A DNA stretch of 64,000 nt from JALYGJ01 sp036558545 (GTDB lineage Bacteria > Chloroflexota > Limnocylindria > Limnocylindrales > CSP1-4), in contig DATBFJ010000117.1 of the NCBI GenBank assembly GCA_036558545.1, forward strand, positions 1 through 64,000, in the 5' to 3' direction. Below the pieces are notes generated by a model. That model searched no databases. It saw nothing but the letters and a program-made list of their open reading frames with translations, and was not told the origin of the DNA. Shown one piece after another: positions 1 through 8,137 of the stretch. Position 1 is the first letter of the stretch, and every line of letters starts with the position of its first letter. The position numbers were made by a program, and so were the translations under genes.

Positions 1-1
1 G

Positions 2-3000
2 CCGACAACGCTGACGCGCCAACGATTGATCGACCAGCTGCGCGAGGCGACGTCTCACCGGTTGACGCTTCTCATCGCTGAGGCCGGCTACGGCAAGACG
101 ACGCTGCTAGCCGACTTCGCCCGCGTCTCCGGCATTCGGACTATGTGGTACCGACTCGACGCAAACGACACCGACATCGTCGAGTGGTCCAATTACTTGT
201 TGGCAGCCGCTCGAGAACACGACCCTCTCTTCGGCGAGGCCACCGCTGCGCTTCTTAAGGAGATTAGGAATGCCGGCGGTCCTCCAAAAGACGCCTACAT
301 CTCGAGCGTGATCAGCGAGCTACAGACGTTGGATCCCTACCCAACGCTTCTCGTTTTCGACGATTTCCACCTGGTCGAAGGCAGTCTCGACGCTGCCACC
401 TACGTGCAGCGGCTGCTTAAGGACGCACCACCCTGGCTCTCTCTGGTGATTTCGTCGCGTCGTCGTCCTGAGATAGCGACTGGCCGGTTGGCCGTTGCGG
501 GGGACATTTATGAGATCGGAACGGACGCTCTTCGATTCACGCACGACGAGGTGTCGGAGCTGTTCACGAACATATTGGACACACCACTAGACGAAGAAGT
601 ATTCGACATTGTCGATGCCAGAACGACAGGCTGGATAGCGAGCCTTCAACTGTTTCATCGTTCCATTCAGGGCAAATCGAGAGCCGAAATCCGTTCGCTC
701 GCGAGAGCGCTATCGGGCGCCGAGAGTCCCTTGTACGACTTTCTGGCTGAGGAGGTGTTAGGCAACCTCGACGGTCGCATCGTCGATTTGCTAATTCGAA
801 CCTCGATCTTGGAACTGGTGACGGCGGTGGAGGTCGCCGCTCTGTTTTCGGATCTCGACCAAGCTCCCACGGTCGGCGAGATACGAGCGCAAATTGAGGA
901 GGCAGAACGACTCGGACTTTTGGCGCGATCGACCCCATCAAGCGACGCTCGCCAGCTACAGCCACTCCTAAGAGACTTCCTCTTGCGTCAGCTGCAACAC
1001 CGCGAATCACCCGAAACTATCCATGAGATGCATCGACGCGTGGCTCGCGCGACGGTCGGGCAGGATCCTCTGACAGCCGCTTATCACTTCATCGAGGCTG
1101 GGGCACCCGAGGAGGCTATGCGCGCTTTGGGATCATCAGTATGGCTCACTATAGGAAGCGGTCGTTGGGGCCTGGCCTCTGAGCTGGTCGAGCAACTTAC
1201 TGACGTTCGACCTGATCCCGCTGTCGCAGCGATTCGGGCACGACAATACGTCGAGGCTGGAGATCTTGCCGGTGCCGACAAACTCCTAAGCGGCGCGGAC
1301 GTCTCAAAGTCGCCGCCTGAAGTGAGAGCGATATTCCGGCAAACCGAATTGACCTTGGCATGGCGCACCGGCAACGCCGCGCGAATGCTCGAAGTGCTGG
1401 CCGACATTCAGGGTGACCCTAAGATGCCGCAGGTTCTTCAGGACATCGCCGCCGTGTTCGTTGATGCGAGTCCTATGGCTAAACAACCTGGGCCGCTGCC
1501 CGACATAGGCAAACGGTTCAGGAAGATGGCCGCAAGCATGATTAGGCAAGGATTAACCTACTACTCTGCTGTAGCCCTGCACGACGGGGCGGTCGCATTC
1601 CTAAATGCTGGCGCCTACGGCGACGCGCTTGACTGTGGCGCCCAAGCTATCGAGCGATTTGCGAAATTGCCTTATTTCGCGCCCGAGCAGTTGTCCACTC
1701 ATACGGTGATGGCTATTTGCGAGGCGGAGCTCGGTAACCGCGACAGTTCCGAGGCTCATGTTGTCGCCGCGCTTGCTCACGGCACCGAGTTTGCCGATGT
1801 TCCGGCCGAGCTCGCGTTGCTCTCGGCCTTGATTGGTGAGTCGGATCGAGCTTCGGCGTTGACAACGCGGGCACGACTTCAGCAACACCGGAATCGAACG
1901 GACGCGGTGGGAAATTCCCTTCTCGAATGCGCCGCAGCTGCGCTGGAACTGCGAACGAACCTCGCGTCTGCCACCAAGAGGCTCGAATCAACGGTTTTCG
2001 ATTCACCGCTTGAGCTCGGATACAACCTTGAGCACAAAGCGCTGCTTGCGCAAGCGCAACTTCTTGGTGGCGATGAACTATTGGCTAGCACCACTGCAAG
2101 CGTTGCTGTTAACGAAGCAAGAGTCCGGAACGCACAGCGGGCCGAAGCACGTCTGTCCATCATCCTCGCCTTGGCGAACCGGGATAAATCTTCGCTGGAA
2201 GTGGCGCTGCTCGAGGCCGAGCGCTCCGGTAGCTTGGCTCTGCTGGAGGTTGTGGACGTGTTGCTCGCCCAGGCCAGCCTACTGGTTCCGGCTCCGAGCG
2301 CTATTGATCGATCGATACGTGCCTATCCGCGGCGCTGGCTACCCGCGATACGTCGCCAACTTGAAGCTGGCAATACGCCGAATGCAAGAGCCGCTGCGGC
2401 TTTGCTTGATGACTACGGAACGATCGACGACGTAGGACTTCTACGAGCATATGCGAAGACGTATGCAAAGCGTGGACCAGGCAGGAATCTTGGTGCATCT
2501 CTTGCAAGACGCACGAGCCCCGCTCTGAACGTACACGATCTGGGACGAGTGACGCTGACTATTGCAAGCAGGCACGTTCAGGCGACCGCAATGCGCCGAA
2601 AGGCGGCTGCAGTCTTGATGTTTCTAATTACCCGGCCCGGACTCGTTGCGAATCGGGAACAGTTGATCGATGAGTTGTGGCCGGAAGCCGACCCTTCAAA
2701 CGGCACCAACAACCTAAATCAGTCTCTCTATTACTTGAGGCGAGATATCGATCCGTGGTATGAGGACGATTTCTCGCTGGATTACGTCCGGTTTCAAGGA
2801 GATCTCGTGTGGCTCGAACGCGATCTCGTCTCAGCGGACAGCATCGACTTTCTGCGCCGAGCACGCGAAGCGACCGATGACATCGATCGCGCAACTCCTG
2901 TGCTGGCGAGTTATGGAGGCCAATTCGCGCCTGAGTTCGAATACGACGAGTGGGCAATCATGTGGCGCAGCCAGGTCCATTCAACCTACCTGCAACTGGC

Positions 3001-3253
3001 GAACGGCACCATCGACAGACTTGTCCAGGGACACGACTTCTCCGGCGCGGCGCGAGTTGCGTCCAAGGCGCTACAGATAGATCCGGAAGCTACGGACATC
3101 GAAAGACGCCTCATATGGCTCTACGGTCGCTTGGGTCTTGAGTCAGCCGCGAAGACACAGCATGCGCATCTGGAGCGACTCGATATAGCCAACGGAGATG
3201 AACCGACGTCGATCGAAGTGCTCCTAAATGGGTCTTTGCCCGACATCGAATAA
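2..3253 (+). CDS. STAND-ATPase / SARP-BTAD transcriptional regulator (5' truncated)
   Basis: The reading frame is open to the left edge (PTTLTRQRLIDQ... is coded before the first possible start, TTG at 26), so the true start lies outside the window. The N-terminus has a MalT-type NTPase with Walker A AEAGYGKTT and Walker B LLVFDDFH. A long helical TPR-like middle follows. The last ~250 residues form an OmpR/SARP-type winged helix (REQLIDELWPEAD, NNLNQSLYYLRR) plus a BTAD-like TPR block. Family knowledge: AfsR/MalT-class signal-transduction ATPases that activate transcription. Codons such as ATA, CTA, TTA and AGG look commoner here than in the rest of the window, which hints at a different origin. 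The ligand cannot be read from the sequence. Confidence 0.85.
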   Translation, partial: PTTLTRQRLIDQLREATSHRLTLLIAEAGYGKTTLLADFARVSGIRTMWYRLDANDTDIVEWSNYLLAAAREHDPLFGEATAALLKEIRNAGGPPKDAYISSVISELQTLDPYPTLLVFDDFHLVEGSLDAATYVQRLLKDAPPWLSLVISSRRRPEIATGRLAVAGDIYEIGTDALRFTHDEVSELFTNILDTPLDEEVFDIVDARTTGWIASLQLFHRSIQGKSRAEIRSLARALSGAESPLYDFLAEEVLGNLDGRIVDLLIRTSILELVTAVEVAALFSDLDQAPTVGEIRAQIEEAERLGLLARSTPSSDARQLQPLLRDFLLRQLQHRESPETIHEMHRRVARATVGQDPLTAAYHFIEAGAPEEAMRALGSSVWLTIGSGRWGLASELVEQLTDVRPDPAVAAIRARQYVEAGDLAGADKLLSGADVSKSPPEVRAIFRQTELTLAWRTGNAARMLEVLADIQGDPKMPQVLQDIAAVFVDASPMAKQPGPLPDIGKRFRKMAASMIRQGLTYYSAVALHDGAVAFLNAGAYGDALDCGAQAIERFAKLPYFAPEQLSTHTVMAICEAELGNRDSSEAHVVAALAHGTEFADVPAELALLSALIGESDRASALTTRARLQQHRNRTDAVGNSLLECAAAALELRTNLASATKRLESTVFDSPLELGYNLEHKALLAQAQLLGGDELLASTTASVAVNEARVRNAQRAEARLSIILALANRDKSSLEVALLEAERSGSLALLEVVDVLLAQASLLVPAPSAIDRSIRAYPRRWLPAIRRQLEAGNTPNARAAAALLDDYGTIDDVGLLRAYAKTYAKRGPGRNLGASLARRTSPALNVHDLGRVTLTIASRHVQATAMRRKAAAVLMFLITRPGLVANREQLIDELWPEADPSNGTNNLNQSLYYLRRDIDPWYEDDFSLDYVRFQGDLVWLERDLVSADSIDFLRRAREATDDIDRATPVLASYGGQFAPEFEYDEWAIMWRSQVHSTYLQLANGTIDRLVQGHDFSGAARVASKALQIDPEATDIERRLIWLYGRLGLESAAKTQHAHLERLDIANGDEPTSIEVLLNGSLPDIE

Positions 3254-3321
3254 GTCGCCATGCGTATTGGGTACGTCCCTTAAGTGCACCTAACGTCGCC
3301 CTTGCCTTCGTACGTGAGTAC

Positions 3322-3388
3322 CGGGAAAGCCATCCCGTCCAACCGAGGGAAGGCAGGGCACAGCGGTTTACCGCAAGGAGCAGGGCAC
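3322..3388 (+). promoter_or_regulatory. Structured leader with two hairpins and a repeated GCAGGGCAC
   Basis: Between the SARP gene and the micro-ORFs there are two small hairpins: CGGGA/TCCCG (3322-3326 with 3333-3337, 6-nt loop) and GCGGT/ACCGC (3363-3367 with 3370-3374, 2-nt loop). The 9-mer GCAGGGCAC occurs at 3353-3361 and again at 3380-3388. The second copy sits between the AAGGAG ribosome-binding site (3375-3380) and the ATG at 3390. I compared it by eye with c-di-GMP-I, c-di-AMP and fluoride riboswitches and found no match. It may be an operator or an RNA leader; the function is unknown. Confidence 0.35.
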
Positions 3389-3389
3389 T

Positions 3390-3422
3390 ATGGAGCCGAA
3401 CCAGGGAACCAAGATCTTCTAA
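3390..3422 (+). CDS. Possible 10-codon leader ORF (MEPNQGTKIF)
   Basis: ATG at 3390 has AAGGAG nine bases upstream, the best ribosome-binding site in this gap. The frame reads MEPNQGTKIF and stops with TAA immediately followed by the ATG of the next small ORF (TAA-ATG, no gap). This arrangement suggests translational coupling. Its own product is probably unimportant; it may be an upstream ORF that controls the second frame. Coding status is a guess from the site and the arrangement only. Confidence 0.35.
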   Translation: MEPNQGTKIF

Positions 3423-3512
3423 ATGGCGGCACGCGTCGGGAGAGTCGCATTGCTGCTTGCCGTGCTCGCGGCACTCGCCATTGCGGGAGCGGCAGGGGTG
3501 GGACCGGTCTAG
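3423..3512 (+). CDS. Possible 29-residue hydrophobic peptide
   Basis: The frame starts right after the 10-codon ORF. It encodes MAARVGR followed by an Ala/Leu/Val/Ile-rich stretch ending in GVGPV: a short basic N-terminus plus one hydrophobic segment of about 18 residues, so it would be a membrane peptide or an uncleaved signal-like peptide. It has no Shine-Dalgarno of its own, so translation would depend on coupling. It lies directly downstream of a STAND-SARP regulator, like the small gene afsS behind afsR in Streptomyces, although the peptide does not resemble AfsS. A hairpin with a T-rich tail overlaps its end. Confidence 0.4.
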   Translation: MAARVGRVALLLAVLAALAIAGAAGVGPV

Positions 3513-3528
3513 TCCGGTCTATTTATTA
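3502..3528 (+). terminator. Weak intrinsic terminator-like hairpin after the micro-ORFs
   Basis: GACCGG (3502-3507) pairs with CCGGTC (3514-3519) across a 6-nt loop, followed by TATTTATT. The stem is short but has a U-rich tail and overlaps the stop codon of the 29-residue ORF. Confidence 0.4.
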
Positions 3529-3542
3529 GTACCTTGTGCCCA

Positions 3543-3571
3543 GTATGGAGGCGCCGATGGCGCCTCCATAC
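3543..3571. terminator. Perfect 13-bp hairpin with 3-nt loop
   Basis: Bases 3543-3555 are the exact reverse complement of 3559-3571, with loop GAT. Only a short TTT follows (3572-3574), so termination activity is uncertain. The hairpin lies inside the first codons of the longest possible HD-GYP frame, which argues that the HD-GYP gene really starts downstream. Confidence 0.55.
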
Positions 3572-3604
3572 TTTGTCGCATGCCGATGCGTGCCTGGTAG
3601 CGCA

Positions 3605-4948
3605 ATGCGACCGCGGTTCAAAGCCTACATAGGCTCTGTGACGGCCGGCGCCGTCATTCTTGGCATATTCGCCATTCTCGCGTTTCCCCTGTGGCCGCCA
3701 CTCGGTGGACCGTTAGGTCTGGCATTCTGGGTTGTGGTCGTTGCTCTTGGCACGTCGAATTCCGTTCGAATGCCGGGTGGAACGATTGTCGACGTCAGCA
3801 CGGCTCCCTTGCTCGCATGTGTAGTGCTAGGAGGTCCGTCAGCCGCTGCTGTGGCCGCGGCTGTCGGACTCTTCGAAGTCCGCGAGCTGCGCGGACTTCT
3901 TCCGGGACTTAAGGGCGGCGTTCCGTGGTATGGGTCGGCTTACAACCACGCAGCGGTATTAATCCCCGCGGTCGTGGCAAGCCTGACATACGGAGTCATT
4001 GCGGGTTCACAGTTCCAGCCAGACGCTACGACCCTGGTGGCCGTTTTGGTAGCTGGCAGCTTGCACTTTGCGCTGCACAGCTTTTTGAATGCTTGTGGCC
4101 TTGCCATCCGGCAGGAGCGACCGGTGTCGGCTGTGCTCCTCTCAAACATTCGGCAGTTTGGGTTCAGCATGGGCGGGCTTGTGCCAATCTCCTGGCTGAT
4201 GGCGTCGATGTACGTGGTTGCCGGACCCATCGGGATCCTGCCGTTCGCTGTGCCGCTCGTCGCAACGCGTAGCGGGTACAAGAAGATCGTCGAGATCCGC
4301 GACATGTTCACCGAGACCGTCCGGAGCCTTGCCTCCGCGGTCGACGCCAAGGATCCGTATACGGCCGGCCACTCACAGCGCGTTCAGCTGATTGCCAAGG
4401 ACCTCGGCGCAGAGCTGAGAGTCTCGGAGGCGGAGCTCGAAGCACTTGAGTGGGGTGGCCTGCTGCACGACATCGGCAAGATCGGTATCCCAGACGCGAT
4501 CCTTCTCAAGCAGGGCGAGCTGACCAAGGAAGAGCGCATGGTCATGAACGCTCACCCCGTCAAGGGCGAGGAGATCATCCGCCCGGTCCAGAAGCTGGCA
4601 CCGGAGCTGCCGATCATTCGTCATCACCACGAATGGTTCAACGGCTCTGGCTACCCGGACCGCTTGGTCGGCCACGACATCCCAAGGCTTGCCCGCATCC
4701 TTCACGTCGCGGACTCATTCGAGGCAATGACGGCCGCGCGACCCTACAGAATGACGCCGCTCAGTGAAGAGCAAGCGATTGGCGAGCTGCACAAGTACAG
4801 CGGCATTCAGTTCGACCCGGAGGTCGTCGCGGCGTTCGACCGACTGATCGCGCGGCGGCCTGCGTGGGTAGCGCCCAATATCCCCAAGCATCTGACGGAA
4901 CGGCCAATCCCGCGCCTGGGCGAGAACGTCAAGCCACTGCCGGCATAG
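3605..4948 (+). CDS. Membrane-anchored HD-GYP cyclic-di-GMP phosphodiesterase
   Basis: The N-terminal half (about 220 residues) has around six to seven hydrophobic segments forming a sensory membrane module. The C-terminal half is an HD-GYP domain: the His-Asp metal pair in LLHDIGKIGIPD, then NAHPVKGEEII, then HHHEWFNGSGYPD with the GYP signature, then ARILHVADSFEAM. Family role: hydrolysis of the second messenger c-di-GMP. The frame is open from 3536, but the perfect hairpin at 3543-3571 occupies that stretch. I therefore prefer ATG 3605 (MRPRFKAYIG), which begins just before the first membrane segment; GTG 3590 is an alternative. No strong ribosome-binding site decides between them. Confidence 0.88.
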   Translation: MRPRFKAYIGSVTAGAVILGIFAILAFPLWPPLGGPLGLAFWVVVVALGTSNSVRMPGGTIVDVSTAPLLACVVLGGPSAAAVAAAVGLFEVRELRGLLPGLKGGVPWYGSAYNHAAVLIPAVVASLTYGVIAGSQFQPDATTLVAVLVAGSLHFALHSFLNACGLAIRQERPVSAVLLSNIRQFGFSMGGLVPISWLMASMYVVAGPIGILPFAVPLVATRSGYKKIVEIRDMFTETVRSLASAVDAKDPYTAGHSQRVQLIAKDLGAELRVSEAELEALEWGGLLHDIGKIGIPDAILLKQGELTKEERMVMNAHPVKGEEIIRPVQKLAPELPIIRHHHEWFNGSGYPDRLVGHDIPRLARILHVADSFEAMTAARPYRMTPLSEEQAIGELHKYSGIQFDPEVVAAFDRLIARRPAWVAPNIPKHLTERPIPRLGENVKPLPA

Positions 4949-4987
4949 GTCCAGTCCAAGAACGAATACTCACTCATTCGGACTAAC

Positions 4988-5015
4988 GCTCAAGGCACCA
5001 GACGCTACCTTGAGC
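4988..5015. promoter_or_regulatory. 8-bp dyad upstream of the DUF5317-MFS gene
   Basis: GCTCAAGG (4988-4995) and CCTTGAGC (5008-5015) form a perfect inverted repeat with a 12-nt spacer, centred about 57 bases before the ATG at 5059. There is no T-run, so it may be an operator or a weak hairpin following the HD-GYP gene rather than a terminator. Confidence 0.3.
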
Positions 5016-5058
5016 CCATGCGACGGGCCGCGTATCCACACTGCCGCAAAGCCCTGAC

Positions 5059-7035
5059 ATGATCGTCCTCGGCATCTTCATTGGCCTTGCCCTGGGCCTG
5101 CTCGCGGGCGGCAAGATCAGCCGGCTGATCGATGTCCACCTGCGTTGGGTTGCATTGATCTTCCTGGCCCTGATCTATCGCTTCGGCACTCAGCTCCTGA
5201 TCGCCAACGGCAGCGACCTCGCCGACGCATTGCGCCTGCCGCTGTATGCCACGGCCTTCCTGCTGCTGCTGGCTGGCCTTTGGCCGAACCGGAATCACCC
5301 GGGTATCACGGCCGTGATGGTTGGCGTCGCGGCCAACGGGCTGGCACTCGTCGTAAACGGGGGCTACATGCCGGTGTGGGGCGCATCGCTTGCCGCTGCC
5401 GGAATGGGCACGGCCGATCTGAGCGTCGGCTTCCACGTGCTCCTGCCAGCGCAGCCGAACCTCCAGTTCTTCCTGATGGCTGGTCCTATAGCTGACCTGA
5501 TACCCATCCCGATTCCTCTCCTGACGAACGTGTCGAGCATCGGTGATGCGTTCATCGCGGCAGGTCTTGGCTGGTTCATCTTCGCAACGCTTGTGCGCGG
5601 CAATGAGGTCGGTCAGCCCGTCGGTGTTTCATTCGGGCCTGGAGAAGTAGCGGTCGCCTCGACAGGAATCGGGCTCGAGCGTCCAGTCGTCCTTGGCGGC
5701 GGGATGGGCTCCGGTCTTTCCAGCCCGCCATCAATCGGTGCTCGTTTCAAGCGGCATCCGTATGTGCGGCTTGCGCTGGACTCGAGGTTCTCCGCCTACT
5801 GGCTTGCGCAGACGATCAGCCTGTTCGGCGATCGGCTCAATCAGCTCGCCCTTGGTGTTCTGACGTACAGCATCACCAACTCGCCGCTCGCTACAGGCCT
5901 GGTCTTCTTCGCGGCTTCGCTGCCGAACATTTTTCTGGGTCCCATCGCTGGCACGTTGGTGGATCGCTGGGAGCACAAGCGCGTGATGATCTCGAGCGAC
6001 CTGATCCGTGCCGTGTTGGTGCTGTTGATCCCATTTGCGGCCTCGTGGAACATCTGGCTCGTCTACCCGATCGTCTTCGTGGTGACTTCCGTCAGCCTCT
6101 TCTTCCGACCAGCGAAGATCGCGTTCATCCCGCGCATCGTCGAGGAGCGCGACATGATGGCGGCGAACAGCGCGACATGGACCGCAGACACGCTCGCCGA
6201 CGTCATCGGCTTCCCACTGGCGGGACTGTTCATCGGCTTTCTCGGAAGCCAGGCCAGCCAGCTGGGCCTGGCGTTCGTTGCCGACTCCGCCACTTATGTC
6301 CTTTCAGCCGCCCTGCTGGCAACGATCGCCGTCGCGCCACTGGTCCGCGAGATTGTGCCGCGCGCCCAGAACGCGCTGCGGCTATTCGGCAATCAGCTCG
6401 CCGAGGGCTGGCATTTCCTGCGCCAGCGCAAACCGTTAATCCAGAACACGCTGATCAGCACCGTCGCGCAGCTGCAAATCGGAGTCACGCTCGCGCTGAC
6501 CGTCGTCTACGCACGTGACACTCTCGACGGCACCGTCATTCCGTACCCGGACAACTACGCGGCAATCGAAACTGCCGTGGGGGTTGGCAGCCTGATCGGC
6601 GGCATCGCTGTTGGCCTGCTCGGAGCGCGAGTCCGCAAGGGCTGGCTGGTAATCGCCGGCTTCGTGGTGATGGGTTTCTCGACCGTCATCCTGGGCCTGA
6701 CATCGAACGTGCTCCTGGCCTTGATAGCGGCCGGCGTCGAGGGCGCGGCGAATCTCGTGTACATCATTCCGACGCAGACGATCTTCATTGAGATGACGCC
6801 CGTCGAGCTCCTCGGCCGCGTAGTCGCGTTCCGCAGCAGCCTGGTCTTCGGCGCGATGACACTCGCCATGGCCGTCGCGAGCCTGCTTGCCGAAAGTGTC
6901 AATGCCGGCGTCGTCATTGCTGCATTCGGCGCCCTGACGATGACTGCCGGTTTGATTGGCGCCCTCCTGCCGGCCGTGCGCGATCCGGACCATGTTCAGC
7001 CACCGGCGGAGTCACCACAGCCCGCGCTGCAATAA
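5059..7035 (+). CDS. DUF5317-MFS transporter fusion protein
   Basis: 658 residues. Residues 1 to about 180 form a multi-pass module matching DUF5317, including LVVNGGYMPVW and a late LGWFIFATLVRG segment. A Gly/Ser-rich linker follows. From about residue 230 there is a full 12-TM major-facilitator permease of the MFS_3 type: FSAYWLAQTISLFGDRLNQLAL, then GPIAGTLVDRWEHKRVMISSD, which is the A-like cytoplasmic loop motif. DUF5317 normally occurs as a stand-alone membrane protein of unknown function, so the fusion is notable. The transported substrate is unknown. The short tail is Pro/Gln-rich. Confidence 0.85.
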   Translation: MIVLGIFIGLALGLLAGGKISRLIDVHLRWVALIFLALIYRFGTQLLIANGSDLADALRLPLYATAFLLLLAGLWPNRNHPGITAVMVGVAANGLALVVNGGYMPVWGASLAAAGMGTADLSVGFHVLLPAQPNLQFFLMAGPIADLIPIPIPLLTNVSSIGDAFIAAGLGWFIFATLVRGNEVGQPVGVSFGPGEVAVASTGIGLERPVVLGGGMGSGLSSPPSIGARFKRHPYVRLALDSRFSAYWLAQTISLFGDRLNQLALGVLTYSITNSPLATGLVFFAASLPNIFLGPIAGTLVDRWEHKRVMISSDLIRAVLVLLIPFAASWNIWLVYPIVFVVTSVSLFFRPAKIAFIPRIVEERDMMAANSATWTADTLADVIGFPLAGLFIGFLGSQASQLGLAFVADSATYVLSAALLATIAVAPLVREIVPRAQNALRLFGNQLAEGWHFLRQRKPLIQNTLISTVAQLQIGVTLALTVVYARDTLDGTVIPYPDNYAAIETAVGVGSLIGGIAVGLLGARVRKGWLVIAGFVVMGFSTVILGLTSNVLLALIAAGVEGAANLVYIIPTQTIFIEMTPVELLGRVVAFRSSLVFGAMTLAMAVASLLAESVNAGVVIAAFGALTMTAGLIGALLPAVRDPDHVQPPAESPQPALQ

Positions 7036-7044
7036 TCCTCGGCG

Positions 7045-7443
7045 ATGTCCACGATGCAGCTCGTGTTTGTCGTGGTTGCCGCGTCGGCGGCGGCGCTCGC
7101 GCTCGTCGGCGCGTTCGTCGCGTGGCGCGCCCTCACACGAGCGGGTGCGGCACTGCACAGGACGAGTCAAAACCTGTCAGCGACGGCGGCCAACCTTCCG
7201 GCACGAGCAGCGAACGCACGCGATCGCTTCGCCGACGTGAACGGACAATCGGAGCGCTTGAGCGCGATGCTCGGCGAGGTGGATGGGCGAATCGAGAGCA
7301 GTTCGGCGCATCTGCTGGCAACTCGTGCCGCATCGGATACGCTGCGCCTGCGCCTGATCGAAGGCCGATTGACCATCGCCCGCATTCGGCAGCTCATGCG
7401 CCTGCTGGTGCGACTCGGTGAATTGAGGAGGGATTTCCGGTAA
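7045..7443 (+). CDS. Small membrane protein with one N-terminal TM and a helical tail
   Basis: 132 residues. Residues 4-30 are strongly hydrophobic (MQLVFVVVAASAAALALVGA...). The rest is Ala/Arg/Leu-rich and likely coiled coil, in the general style of DUF948 proteins, but I do not assign a family. It starts 9 bases after the MFS gene and its stop overlaps the next start (TAATG), so the three genes are probably cotranscribed. No function can be assigned. Confidence 0.7.
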   Translation: MSTMQLVFVVVAASAAALALVGAFVAWRALTRAGAALHRTSQNLSATAANLPARAANARDRFADVNGQSERLSAMLGEVDGRIESSSAHLLATRAASDTLRLRLIEGRLTIARIRQLMRLLVRLGELRRDFR

Positions 7444-8126
7444 TGACGGGTGATAAGCCTGTGGACGACCAGAACGCGCCGAAGGAGGACGCGCCAGAGC
7501 CCCAGGACGACGCACCCGAGTCCCAGGACGACGCACCCGAGCAGGAGACGCCGACTCCCGACGAGGCGCCGGAGGCCCAGGACGTCGAGCCTGAGGCCAC
7601 CGAGCCGCAACCTGAAACCGACGTCGAGGAAGGTGACTTCGCCGACGAGGACGACGACTTCGAAGAGGACGAGGAGGAGGAAGAGGAGCCTTCAGCAGCG
7701 ACCCTTCCGACAACCGCTGCCGCGACGGCGGCCGCGGCTTCGTCACGCACAACGGCCGGCACAAAGCCGCCTACGACCTCGGTCGCCAGGTCGGCAAGCG
7801 GCGAAGAAGAAATCCCCTATATCGACGATCGCGTATCGAAGATCTGGGTCGCGGCCATCGTCGCCGTATTCATCCTGATCCTGCTCTACGGACTTTTCCT
7901 TGGTAAGTCGGGCATGTTCGGCACCCCGCCGATAACGCCTGAACCCGAGCCGACTGACACGCCGGTGCCCAGCCTGACGGCATCGCCGACGACTGCGCCG
8001 ACACTTACCTTGATCCCGACCGTGGCGCCCACTGCGGCTCCGAGCCTTGCCCCATCACCGAGTGCTTCACCGAGTGCTGCCCCCACGACAGCTCCGTCCG
8101 CAGCGCCCAGCGCGTCGCCGGGCTAG
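7443..8126 (+). CDS. Single-pass protein with acidic cytosolic and Pro/Thr/Ser-rich outer region
   Basis: 227 residues in three zones. The first ~80 are extremely Asp/Glu/Pro-rich, with DDAPE repeats and a run of acidic residues. One TM segment follows (KIWVAAIVAVFILILLYGLF). A ~70-residue Pro/Thr/Ser/Ala tail, typical of wall-spanning linkers, ends the protein. Start ATG 7443 overlaps the previous TAA. Low-complexity composition makes homology unhelpful. It could link the wall to a membrane complex; there is no enzymatic motif. Confidence 0.7.
   Translation: MTGDKPVDDQNAPKEDAPEPQDDAPESQDDAPEQETPTPDEAPEAQDVEPEATEPQPETDVEEGDFADEDDDFEEDEEEEEEPSAATLPTTAAATAAAASSRTTAGTKPPTTSVARSASGEEEIPYIDDRVSKIWVAAIVAVFILILLYGLFLGKSGMFGTPPITPEPEPTDTPVPSLTASPTTAPTLTLIPTVAPTAAPSLAPSPSASPSAAPTTAPSAAPSASPG
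7500..7541 (+). repeat. 21-nt tandem repeat, two copies
   Basis: The 20-mer at 7501-7520 is repeated exactly at 7522-7541 (period 21). It encodes the DDAPE repeats of the acidic protein. It is in frame, so copy-number change would lengthen or shorten the acidic arm by 7 residues. Confidence 0.8.
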
Positions 8127-8137
8127 ACAGTCGGCAG

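Noticed and set aside
3290..3390. c-di-GMP riboswitch upstream of the HD-GYP gene
   Set aside because: The conserved GEMM-I core and tetraloop-receptor elements are not found; only two short stems are present.
3284..3529. 81-residue frame overlapping the leader and micro-ORFs
   Set aside because: No ribosome-binding site, unlikely Gly/Arg-rich composition with no fold, and it lies out of frame with the better supported micro-ORFs.
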